Of a stretch of 60,000 nucleotides of DNA, positions 34,771-44,999 are shown piece after piece. The notes below the pieces were generated by a model. It made no database searches. It saw nothing but the letters and a program-made list of their open reading frames with translations, and was not told the DNA's origin. This DNA is from Polytrichum commune (taxonomy: Eukaryota; Streptophyta; Polytrichopsida; Polytrichales; Polytrichaceae). The number at the start of each line of letters is the position of its first letter. The stretch's first letter is position 1. Position numbers and translations under genes: made by a program. The stretch covers positions 24,698,527 to 24,758,526 of the forward strand of contig OX485808.1 of NCBI GenBank assembly GCA_950295325.1. Reading direction: 5' to 3'.

Positions 34771-35059
34771 TCTAATTTGCATGAGTGACCATACTCAGGA
34801 TTGCACACTTGTTTAAGTAGATGTAAAACATAAAGAACTCTTTTATTTTTGAGCACAAGGTACTCAATATTGAGAAATACTTTCACACCTTGTGTTCTTC
34901 ACACGACCTCATTTAAGTGATCAACACCACCCAATAACAACAGTTGGACATGCCACACACACCCTTAATCAATGCACAAGTTCAATCCACTAACTTAAAC
35001 TCAATACCCCTATCCTAATTTAATCCTAACTAATGGCCACTTCGGTTGAATCTCTGATC
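34771..35059. other. Spacer, no gene seen
   Basis: Short AT-rich stretch between the SINE and the PIF/Harbinger MITE. Confidence 0.35.
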
Positions 35060-35062
35060 TAA

Positions 35063-35445
35063 GGGCCGGTTCACACTATGGCCAAACGTCGAGAGGAGAA
35101 GCGTTTGGACCAATGAAAATGCAGAAATGTCCAAAGTATGTCCTCTCGGCCTTCACACTAGAGGCCGAAGTCCAAAGGACGTCGCCTCCAAAAGAGCCTA
35201 GGTGGCAACACTTTTAGGAAGTTATGGCGCCAAGAGTTCGGCCTCTCGAGCCAAGTTTGGGTTGAGCAAAATGCTCGACCCAAACTTCCGTCGAGAGGCC
35301 GAACTTTTTTTCATTAAAATATTCAAAATATGACAGTGGATTATTTTAATGTACTTTTTCAGCCCAAAGGCTTCTCCTCTCGACATAGTTTGGTCCAGAA
35401 AAGTGACGCTTCTCCTCTCGACTTGGGCATAGTGTGAACCGGCCC
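35063..35445 (+). mobile_element. PIF/Harbinger-type MITE, TSD TAA
   Basis: The ends GGGCCGGTTCACACTATG and its inverted copy are flanked by TAA at 35060-35062 and 35446-35448. Subterminal 'gtcgagaggagaagcg' repeats in both orientations several times. 383 bp, non-coding. Confidence 0.88.
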
Positions 35446-35448
35446 TAA

Positions 35449-37075
35449 GTCAATGTTGGGCTAACTAGTCTACTGGCCAGTTGATTATCATCCCTTGAGT
35501 GAACTCTGAACCCCCTGCCCGGCACAATTCCCAGCACCTGTCCGCTACCTTGGTCTCCTGGTTGGGACTGCCTCGGTGCCGTCTGGGAGCCGTCCAGCTC
35601 AGCTGGCCTCTTCCAGCTCGTTGACAGTTGCTCTCTGTTTCGCCATTCCGTGAGCCGACGTCTCTGTTGTGAGCGTTGGCCTCTGTTTCTTCAGAGGCAG
35701 CCTGCATCCACTCCCACTATGCAGCTGGTTGATTCCCTTGTCACCAGGCGATGCCTGCTGTGCCCACATTCGTGCCTGATCGCCCTGTTCTCAGACTGAG
35801 AATTGAGTATGGATGCGGGTAATCCCCGCATTCCTTGATGCCTTAATCGACCTCCCTCTTTCCCCAGTCCTTCATTTGAGTTCTACCCAGCTCATTCACC
35901 TTCTCAAAATTCGCATTTCAGTGTCCACCCAGTAATGCTGTGACTCTCGATTTGAGTCGGAGATTGAGTTCCCTGTCCGAAGCCCCTCAGTGCCTCTCCT
36001 GATAGCAACTCTGAGGGCTCTCCTCCCACCTAATTCATCTCCTTCCTACAGTAACAATCATCCTTGAACAGGGCTCCGCCATTGTTCTTTTTCTCCGCCC
36101 TCTTCCCAACCAGATGCTTCAGAGAGAGAGAGCAACCTCGCTGCCTCCCAACTCTATTGGGCTCCCCTGCGGCGATCCAGAGATCTCGGATCTCATCCTC
36201 CGAGCTTACCCTTGCCGTCAACCCACAGGCCCAGGCCCTAATTCGGCCAATTTCAGTGCTAAGACCTTTTAAGCCCATAACCCTCTCCCATCAGCAGCCC
36301 TTCACCTTCAACCGAGTGCATTAATTTCGATCCAGCACTAAATTCTTAGCCTAAACTTAACTCTTCAGTCTAATTAACATTAACCTCCTCTCCTAACTAG
36401 TCAATCTACACTTCATTCTTTAATGACATTCTAACTAAATCTAAGTCCTATCATAAAACAATGCGTTCACTCTTCTTATGTTTTAGTTAAATAATCCTAA
36501 TGTCTAATAGAATATAATTGACATATTCCAAGGTCATGGAACCGACCCACATGGCTGAATAAATGTTATAGAGGACTGTAGTGAGTGAACTTATAAACGT
36601 CCCAGAGGACCACACAGTGTGATCCCATGCACAAAAACGTGTGTTTGAACTTCATAAGTCCATTTTGGAGCTTGTTTTTGTCAAAAGTGGTCCTAAAATC
36701 TCTCCTAAGATTAATTTATTCTTCAAGTGCACTTTTGGAGTCGGTTGAATACCGTGATGTAATTGAAGGTTTCAGTCCAAACCGGGTGTTTGCCAATGTA
36801 TGCGTTGTATTTTGATTATCAATGTCAAGTATGAGTGCATTTTTTATGCCTTGAGATAAGACAATATATGAAACAACGTTTCAAACCCATGAATATATTG
36901 AAAACATGGAATCTGAACTTGGTGAGATTTGTATAAATTGTGTATACGGTTGTATATTGAGACCATGTGTCCTTTAAGGGGTCGATAACAAAAGTCGGCC
37001 AATTCTCAAGAATTTATAATGAACCAAATTTCAAGTGTTCAAGTAAGATACAAAGTAAGATAGTAATATCCAAAG
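35449..37075. other. Gene-free region with a GC-richer block
   Basis: 35470-36330 is GC-richer with pyrimidine tracts and an AG microsatellite near 36120, resembling a degraded gene leader or retroelement piece. No conserved protein was recognised. 36331-37075 is AT-rich. Confidence 0.35.
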
Positions 37076-37810
37076 TACACCGTCTGTGGTATTTAGTATC
37101 ACGTGCGTAATAGTGTCCCTTACCCTATTTTGAGGCATCTGCTAGGTTACATTTCACGATCCAAACCCTCACCATGAGTGTCACCGCATGACACTCAGTG
37201 GTCAAGTGCGCTCACTCATATCTTGGCATGGGTATGTTCAAATATGTCTATATCACACAAGGGTCTGCAGGTTCACTAATAATGTACACAAACCGACACT
37301 CGGCTTTAGTATGTTCAAGAATTTCTTCCTCTGGCACACTAAAACATAAACACATGACACTTGCCATTAGTACGCTCAATAATACCTTCCCCTTGCATAC
37401 TGCAACACAAAACTCTCCTCTCAAAGTATCTCAATGTGCTACGCTAAACGTCGTAATGTAAAAGACTTCTCACCTGAGAAAGTTACATATGTTAACGAAT
37501 AATATCAAAAAAAAAAAACAAAAAAACAGAATGCCGACATGCCAACGCCAGAGCACATGAATCACTTGACCACTTGGCAAGTTTTATGTCAAGTTTGAGA
37601 GGAGATTTCACAGCCGGGAATCGAATCGCCAACCTCTTCCTTGAGATTTGGGTATCTCTCCACCATTCATCCAATAGTTTAGGGTCGTCTCGGACCGAAT
37701 AATATCATGTTGGCAACTAGCGAACATGACACTTTGAGACCTCTAGGCATGTAGTTTAAGCCTTTGCACATTATAATGTACGTGACACTAAAATACCGTA
37801 AAATGGTGTA
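37076..37810 (+). mobile_element. Non-autonomous DNA element hosting a nested SINE
   Basis: The left end TACACCGTCTGTGGTATTTA is inverted against the right end (reverse complement TACACCATTTTACGGTATTT), followed on both sides by a (T)AGT.TCACG motif. Terminus type GTGACACTA..ACC.T..GGTGTA is shared with 13978-14010 and 51902-51930. The flank allows a TA duplication. It contains no coding sequence. Confidence 0.68.
37508..37695 (-). mobile_element. SINE with 12-bp target duplication, nested
   Basis: The element is bounded by the identical 12-mer cgaataatatca at 37496-37507 and 37696-37707. Read on the minus strand, it starts near 'tccgagacgaccctaaac', has a B-box-like GATTCGATTCCC at about 37614-37625 and ends in a T-rich tail (37508-37527), as in poly(T)-ended plant SINEs. 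It lies inside the DNA element 37076-37810. Confidence 0.82.
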
Positions 37811-39690
37811 GTACTACAAATTTACACTCAAGTGGGAAATTAGTAGTTGGTTCTTTGACCATATTATTATGTTTGTCCTTCCGGAAGTACTACAAACTCA
37901 GGTGGCGGGTATGGGTTGCTCAGATAAAGAACGCGTCCAAATTTCAAGTGTCATATTTGTACCCTAAAAAACCGGAAGCGATTTTTAGTGCAGCCTTTTC
38001 AAACACACCCACCTTCCCACGTCCACTCTAGTAACATATAGGAAGCTAAAAAAATTCTCGGCGGGAAAAAAAAAAAAACCCCCCCCCAAAAAACAAAAAT
38101 TTCAAGTGATGAGTTAGTCCGAGTTCACATGGAGCCTGAAAATATTGTACATTGAGATATGACAACACCTCGCGGGCCGGATTAGGTTAGCGGATCTACT
38201 ATATATGATGCAAACTAAGATCATCGTCGTACCCCTCTTTTGGTTAGTGGGTAGTACACTAAATATTGTATTTAGTTGTGTTGCCGATGCCATTTGTTTT
38301 GTTCGATACTTAGTTTCGGTTCACTTGAGGTCAATCCGTGCAATCTCAGCCGTTGAGAGCATGGAAGTTGGGGCTCACCACTTCACACGGAAGGGTTCCC
38401 AAATCCTCAGGGTCACTTCACACACTAGCCAAGAGCCGTGACCATGAAATTGTGAGAGCAACCGTGGTAGAGTGTCATGAATATCAAATGGGGTATTGGT
38501 TCCTGACAAACCAAAGGCCCTTGGAGCGCTCATGGGCTTCCTTGAGTTTTGCTATCTGAATTGCAACTAAGTTATTGTGCTCTTGTTTTTGTTTATTTGA
38601 TACTATCATCAAGGTACATGGTATGGAACATGATAAAAATGTCAATGACTTTCTCATTTGAACGTGAAAGTGTATATTATAGTGATAGAGGCGTATTTAA
38701 TTCATAAATTTTTGTTATATACATCTGGTGGAGGCATTCATCACATCAAATTGGAAAACCTAGTATAAGTACACGAGTCCATTCTAGCATGTCATTACAA
38801 CATATAAATTTGTTTCTCTCCATAAATTTCTTGTATACATGGGGGTTTTATTTCATAGTGACCACACACATCAGTTAGGTTTCCAATGAAGAGTCCGCCC
38901 CTGTGCCATTGCCCACATTTCGCACCAGTGGAGGAGTCCATGACATACACTTGTTTCCACCAAATCTCAAACCCTTCAAAATCCCAACTCTCAAGCAAAC
39001 CTCAATCTCTCTAGAACTGCAACTCTTAATCAAACCTCAACCCCTCTTAAACCCCAACTCTCAACCAAACTTGAATCTCTTTAAAATCCCAACTCTGTCA
39101 ATAAATATTTTAGAAACCTTGAGCACATGACACCAATTGAAGAACCTTTAGCCTTGACGACATAGCCATAATTGGGGCACCTATAGTGAATACCATGCAC
39201 AACCATTGGGGAAGGAGGGGGGGAGAGGGTATTATGTAGGGGACACTTGTTTGAAAATACTTGATATTACAATTAACGACATTTGTTGTTAGATTTATCG
39301 ACCTTATCATTATGTATACGGTGTAACAGATGTAAATATGTACCACATTATGTTTGTTAGAAAGCCGTCTTTTGACCAAAAAAATTGGTTATACCAAAAC
39401 ATATGCACTTGAATGCAACAATCATACACATTCAGTTCAATTTTTTGGGATAGCAAATCACGTTACAATGACGGCGACTGCAAGAAGGCCATTCGTATGG
39501 CAACATGAGATGACTGAAGTGCGGGAGGCATTTCGGCGTGTGGCTCGGCGTGTGGCTCCTTCTCAGGCTTCAATTTGTGGGATGTTCACAGTCCCACTGC
39601 TGAAACGTTGAGGCGGAACCGGTTTGCGTTTGAGCTCCGGCATCTGAATTTATCAGGAGCCTCCATTTGAGGCTTTGAGTTACTTACATA
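37811..39690. other. Gene-free spacer
   Basis: Contains an A-run followed by a C-run near 38068-38088 and one isolated MITE-type terminus (acactaaatattgtatttag) at about 38256. A tract of 'ccaactctcaa.caaacct' repeats lies at about 38985-39090. No gene. Confidence 0.4.
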
Positions 39691-39697
39691 ACATAAT

Positions 39698-39998
39698 CCA
39701 ATGTTCATTAGAATGAGAGCTTTCCATTGAATTGGGAGTATATAAAGCAATCTAGTAATCCAAGAATGAAGTGAAAACCACTGAAGAGGTGTCGAGGTCA
39801 ATTTGCATGTGATTGATCAGAGTTGTCTAGCATTGTTGAATAACGCAATGAAACTCCGAAATTATGCATTATCCAATTTTATTACTTCACCTCTGCAACT
39901 CTCCAATGGTTTTTCACTTCATTCTTGGATTAATAATTTGCTATATTAATATGCACTCCCAATTCACTGGAAAACTCTTATTTTAATGAATATTGGGT
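39698..39998 (+). repeat. Foldback element with ~100 bp imperfect arms
   Basis: The left arm (39698-39790: ccaatgttcattagaatgag ... gaatgaagtgaaaaccactg) is the inverted partner of the right arm (about 39889-39998), roughly 80% paired, around a ~100 bp loop. Such a structure can be a foldback MITE or a small-RNA precursor. Confidence 0.8.
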
Positions 39999-39999
39999 C

Positions 40000-40189
40000 C
40001 TCATTTAGGTCGACTCAACCTAAATGTACAAATTGCAAGTTTTGATAATGAGAATGTTTGAAGCACATATAGAGTAGTATTTCAATATATTGTCGATCGA
40101 AATGGTCTCATCAAACTAATGATCATTCTTACTCAACTGATGACTGCTAAATAACTAGTATGCTCATTTAGGTCGACTCAACCTAAATG
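40000..40189 (+). repeat. Pair of 27-nt near-palindromic repeats
   Basis: CTCATTTAGGT-cgactca-ACCTAAATG occurs at 40000-40026 and 40163-40189. Each can form an 11-bp hairpin with a 7-nt loop. Confidence 0.8.
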
Positions 40190-40330
40190 AGTCGATTTAT
40201 TTAGCTCACCATACTCTCATTTTCATGTAAACTACACATTTGAAGTACAATCTAGTATTTATGAACCTAAATTGGCTACAAATATAACATGACTTTTAGG
40301 TGTCTAAATGCACAATATTATTTTGAGAGG

Positions 40331-40332
<2 letters not shown>

Positions 40333-40369
<37 letters not shown>
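40333..40369 (+). repeat. (CT)n microsatellite
   Basis: About 18 uninterrupted CT dinucleotides. Confidence 0.95.
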
Positions 40370-40372
<3 letters not shown>

Positions 40373-40433
40373 TATTGAATATATGGTTACATCCATGGCA
40401 TGTGCAACCGCATCCACCGCGAAATGGTGTATG

Positions 40434-40770
40434 CACTAGTAGAAAACTATGCGAAAAAGAACCACAGTCGTTTTCCCAGTGCGGTTCTTTTGACCACCCT
40501 GCTATGGAGTCGCTAAACAACTGCAGATTTGTTTTTCTTTACTTACCCGCTGACACTTTAGGTGTTTTGGGGCTTGTAATATGCGTCGGAAAGGTCTTGG
40601 AAATACCTTTCCAAAGGTCTACCACACCGCCCCCAAGACATCTAATTCTACAGTCCCAAAACGAAGAAAAAAAGGTTTTGTAGTCGTTAAGTGACTGCAA
40701 ATCGGGGTGGTCAAAAGAACCGCAATGGGAAAATGACTCCGGTTCCTTTTTGCATAGTTTCCTACTAGTT
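40434..40770 (+). mobile_element. CACTA-type MITE
   Basis: It begins CACTAGTAGAAAACTATGC; the other end inverted reads AACTAGTAGGAAACTATGC. Inverted identity continues for over 60 bp (gaaccgca.tgggaaaa, gggtggtcaaaagaacc). CACTA.TAGAAA is the classic EnSpm/CACTA start. The final base of the right terminus has changed, and the 3-bp duplication could not be confirmed. Confidence 0.75.
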
Positions 40771-41760
40771 TTCCAAGAAATTACAAAAATGCTCCAAAGT
40801 GATTTGTTTAACCTAAAATGTTGCATTTGATCATTACAACAATATGAAAATTGTCTTATAATTATGAATGACATATTGTTTTACATGGACAATGTCCACT
40901 TGATAATGTGTTAACTTGGTTGATATTAAATAAACGGTTAAAAACTTACGGATGGTAGGGGTTATTTGACCTACATGAAGTAATAATCAACCCCCATCAT
41001 CTAATAGAATTGAGCCAAACTTGAGCTAAATATTTGTCAGTTTTAAATTGAAGTTTGAAAAGTTTGAATAGTCAAGTATTTTTAGTTTTGAACAACAAGA
41101 AGCGGTAATCAACTGGCTCAGGGAGTGCACTATTCATTAAAACCAAGCATCACGTGCGTGCATGCCCCTTATTAAAATACCCCTGTATACATTTTATTTT
41201 TTTCTAAAATCAAGCAATATACTTACAAATCTCATTGCTTCAAAATACATTTCCATACGTATACAAGGGTCCAAAAACAAATACAGAAATTGTATATAAC
41301 ATGTGTACAAATGTTTGGAAATGCAAAAATATGGCCCTATTATATGTATAATATCAAATCATGGATTTTTAGTTATAAAGTCGTTACTTTGTGGATGAAA
41401 AAACACATGATTCTTGGTCCAGGTCTAACTTGAACGCGTAAACGCGTAAATGCGTACTTTACATATATTTTTCTATAGCCTCATGTATATCTACTTCTTG
41501 CTTAATAGCAATATGTCTCTTGTACGTACATTTTGTACATGCTTGTTTTAAATAATACCCCTTTTGTGCACCCACGTGTATAAATACAGTACTTGAACAG
41601 TGCACTCCCTGGGTCAACTGGTATAAGTTAGTGCCGTCTTGTAGTAATGAAGATGAATCAGACACACATATTTGGTTGGGGCTAGAGCTCATGCCAAACC
41701 GCATGGGCCTTGTTCCACCAAGCCATGACCTCATCATATTCAATTATTTTTGATCTCTAC
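40771..41760. other. Gene-free spacer
   Basis: AT-rich, no supported feature. Confidence 0.35.
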
Positions 41761-41764
41761 CAAA

Positions 41765-41945
41765 TACTTTTGCCCAGCTTGCCCGACTTCAAAAAAAACA
41801 AAATGCCCTATAATTATTGAACACCGCTTGTCCACACAACCCATATTGTGTGCACGCCACCTTTAAGGTCCAAATTTATTTATATATGTTCGCTTCGCCG
41901 TACTAAATAAGCAATTGACTGGGATTATATTCTTGAGATGAAACT
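41765..41945 (+). repeat. Dispersed repeat, also at 48205-48385
   Basis: A ~180 bp stretch ('acttttgccc', 'cacacaaccca..ttgtg.gcac', 'aaggtcca', 'tatatgttc', 'aataagcaattgac') recurs in direct orientation at 48205-48385. The role is unknown. Confidence 0.65.
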
Positions 41946-41969
41946 GTCAATAACCACCGTCAACCGATC

Positions 41970-42720
41970 ACACTCCTCAACACCACCTAAAAATCATTGC
42001 CAAAGCTCTACAACGGCCACTCCAACTACTGTTGGTGGAGGTAATTGACAGTGACCAAACTATGTTTCCTTCCGCTTCGATTCATCTTAGACAATGTTAT
42101 CCTCACACAATGGGCAAAGGAGTCGCGTCAAGAGTCTTTCTTCCTTAAACTCGACTTTAGCAAAGCCTATGATAGAATTAACATGAAGTTTATGTTTCAA
42201 GTCATGGGGACGCTACTAGAAATGCCAAACTCCTTTAACAATAAGTTTAAGTTGTTGTTTTATGACGCAATTGTCTCACTCAATTTTAACAACCAAGTGA
42301 CCGAGCCATTTAAACTTCATAGGTGAGTCCGCCAGGGTTGCCCTCTAGCCCCCTATTTGTTCATTATCACGTACGGTAGAGGCACTCAACACAGTTGTTA
42401 AGCACAAAATGAGAATAGGCAACCTCAAGGGCATTGCCCTTTCCCAATGCACCTCCCAACAAATTATCAGCCAATATGCTGGTGACACGTCATTTACGGT
42501 GAGGGAGGAGGAAACTAGTGTTCATGATCTTGTTAACATTTTGCACAAGTTTGGAACTGCATCTAGCCTTGGCATAAATTGCTATATTAAGAACTTTGCT
42601 TAATGGTGTGGCCGAGGACAACCGCCAAGATGGGTGGCGAAATGCCCTTGGAAGTGGGTCGCAAATGGAGATCTCTCAAAACTATTGAGTGTTGTTCAAG
42701 TATTACAATAATGGCATGTA
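41970..42720 (+). pseudogene. Decayed L1-like LINE reverse transcriptase fragment
   Basis: Pieces of an RT domain appear in order across shifted frames: KIIAKALQRPLQ and EVIDSDQT in one frame, then FLPLRFILDNVIL and FFLKLDFSKAYDRIN (42060-42190, first catalytic Asp present). After a TGA comes VRQGCPLAPYLFII, then QYAGDTSF at about 42470, where the catalytic YADD has become YAGD. WVAKCPWKWVANG follows near 42630. The copy lacks endonuclease and 5' parts and cannot encode an active enzyme. Confidence 0.85.
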
Positions 42721-42942
42721 CAAAAGGGTCTGACAATTCCCCAGGGTTTATGTTGTTCCTTGGTCTCTACAACCATGTCTTACATTATATTCTGCATAAT
42801 TTACGATTTCGTTCATGATATCACAAATCTCCATGTTGGGCTAGAGATGTCATTTCAAAGTGCTCCCTTCATTCACAAACCTTGAGATCATAACTTAAAC
42901 TTGTCACCCTTCTTTTTTCTTCTTTTTCGTCCAGAGAAGTTT

Positions 42943-42989
42943 TAATTTCATCTTTGAATCTTCACTTCGAAGATTCAAAGATGAAATTA
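42943..42989 (+). repeat. Perfect 21-bp hairpin
   Basis: Arms taatttcatctttgaatctt+c (42943-42963) and the exact reverse complement (42969-42989) are separated by ACTTC. Confidence 0.9.
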
Positions 42990-43428
42990 GACTTGCCAAT
43001 TCATTTGTTGCTTCTGTTAATCTTGATTTCTCATGTTCGTCATCCATGGCAAAATCACCAATCCAATCTCCAAGTGAAATCTTGGACATCTTCCAATCAC
43101 TTCTTGTGATTTGGGATTCTCTCAATTATGGTGCTCACCGCTTCCATGGTCCACATTCCAAATCCTTCAACACATCCCTCCCATCACATCATTCAAGTTT
43201 GAATTTAGGCTAAGAATGATCTCATCAGCTGCAATCCATTGGTCAATTGCAATATTCAAGAAATTATACCCAATCATCTAATTCATCAACAAATCATCAC
43301 TCCCCTATCCCAACTCCGAGTATAAACCTATACTCGGAGAGGAGAGGAATCTTGATACCCATAACCCTTAACCCAACTTCTTTAGTTCTTCAACCTCTAC
43401 CCAAACCCAAATATTCAAAAGTGCAATC

Positions 43429-44763
43429 ATGTCTATTATGGAACCAAGGTTACTACCGGGCTACCCAAACATCCTAAGAGCCGAGCTCAATGCCATACTG
43501 ATAGCCATAAAAACTATACAAATCACTCAAATAGACACACACATATTCACAGATAGCCTCAATAGCATATACCTAATAAACAATCACATCCAACACCCCA
43601 CATCCCAACATCACCACCCAGATAAATTACTCATCGCAACCATCGTTCACCAAATATATTGGACACCACACATGATACACATACACAAAGTACGCGCGCA
43701 CACGGGAATTAGTGGCAATGAAAAGGCGGACACACTAGCCAATGAAGGTACACTCAAAGACAAACCGGAAATAACGCCACACATCCACATAGCGCACGCT
43801 ACCCCCTATTGGCTAGCAACCTCCCCCACGGCTACACATGACGGAGCCATCCGCAACCTCCACACATTTATACTAAAAGATCACGAAACCCGGGAAACTG
43901 CAATAGCCAAACAAAAATTCCCATATGTAGCCAAGTGGCTCTCAAACGAAGAAATCAATCAAAAGCTCTCTAACCATTTTTGGAAAAATGACAAAATACC
44001 CGACACACAAATCACTCAAACTCTAAAATTTAGATATGCCCAATACATGGGCAACCATAGGAAAAATATATTTTGGCCCCTTATATACCAAAACCCCAAT
44101 TGCACACTATGTCGTATCAATTATAGGGACACTTGGCCGCACCTATTATCCACATGCGAACACCCATACTTAAAAGGCCTACGCATCGCAAGACACAACA
44201 AAGCAACCCACCTCATTTCCCAAACCTTACAAGCCAATAAAAACACCCGGTTCTTCACCTTGACCAATGCGGGTAACCTACCCAACCAACCCCAAGACCA
44301 AACAATCCCCAACTGGCTCCTCCAATGTAGTTGTACACTAAGACCATGTCAATGGCAAGCCAAACTAAGACCAGACATAATGTGCATCCTTGGAGCTCCC
44401 AACCAAACACAACCCCCAATACTACCCTCCCCATGCTACACCGTGCAATTCATCGAATTCACCTACTGTCACGATAGATTCCCCGAACAAGCCCGCACAC
44501 ACAAACACACCAAATATGACCCACTAATCACCACACTTAGAGCCAACGGATGGAAAACCAACCCCCTCATTACCATCACCGCTAGAGTCAGAGGAGCTAT
44601 ACACGAACACTCTATCGAACAATTAACCAACTTAAAAATCCCCAAAGCCCACATCAAAACCCTCATGAAAAACATACATCAAATTGCCATCAAATATCTT
44701 ACTTACCTGGTCCTGAATAAAAGAAAACTTGACAATAAACAAACACCTATTCATCCACCATAA
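43429..44763 (+). CDS. LINE 3' ORF: RNase H + CCHC + restriction-like endonuclease
   Basis: An uninterrupted 444-codon ORF. Residues 1-~110 are an RNase H domain lacking its first strand and first Asp, but with E19 (RAELNAI), D42 (FTDSLNS) and HTGISGNEKADTLANEG (D101). A CCHC knuckle follows: C225-x2-C228-x9-H238-x4-C243. Next comes RHN at 255-257, RPD at 314-316 and FIEFTYCHD (E343) at 341-349. This is the R-H-N ... (K/R)PD ... acidic pattern of the restriction-like endonuclease (RLE) of R2/R4/Dualen-type LINEs, which nicks target DNA to prime reverse transcription. RNase H plus RLE together recall Dualen/RandI elements, an assignment I make with moderate confidence. The upstream RT is absent (stop at 43369), so the copy is 5'-truncated. 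The strand is strikingly poor in G. The true protein start lies upstream in a full element. Confidence 0.78.
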   Translation: MSIMEPRLLPGYPNILRAELNAILIAIKTIQITQIDTHIFTDSLNSIYLINNHIQHPTSQHHHPDKLLIATIVHQIYWTPHMIHIHKVRAHTGISGNEKADTLANEGTLKDKPEITPHIHIAHATPYWLATSPTATHDGAIRNLHTFILKDHETRETAIAKQKFPYVAKWLSNEEINQKLSNHFWKNDKIPDTQITQTLKFRYAQYMGNHRKNIFWPLIYQNPNCTLCRINYRDTWPHLLSTCEHPYLKGLRIARHNKATHLISQTLQANKNTRFFTLTNAGNLPNQPQDQTIPNWLLQCSCTLRPCQWQAKLRPDIMCILGAPNQTQPPILPSPCYTVQFIEFTYCHDRFPEQARTHKHTKYDPLITTLRANGWKTNPLITITARVRGAIHEHSIEQLTNLKIPKAHIKTLMKNIHQIAIKYLTYLVLNKRKLDNKQTPIHPP

Positions 44764-44950
44764 GGTGGTAAGAACTTTGCACAACACCAGAGCCCACCTC
44801 CCATAGGAGGCATAACGCCCAATATTGCATCTCGGATCCCGAGATCAATATAAGGTTAACGGTTATATAATCTATATATATATTATATAATCTATATAAC
44901 TATATATATATCGTTATATAATCTATATATAATCTATCAATATAGCGCAC
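44764..44950 (+). repeat. LINE 3' UTR with (TATATAATCTA)n tail
   Basis: After the stop there is ~100 bp of non-coding sequence ('ggaggcataacgcccaat'), then an AT microsatellite of tatataatctata units from about 44865 to 44942. Simple-repeat tails of this kind terminate many LINEs, so this probably marks the 3' end of the element above. Confidence 0.65.
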
Positions 44951-44999
44951 GTGATTCTCAAACATAATATACAGTGCACCCCCGAGAGCCCGTCACCTT

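Noticed and set aside
35465-36330. GC-richer block as a possible gene
   Set aside because: All frames give only short ORFs with no conserved motif; kept as unexplained spacer.
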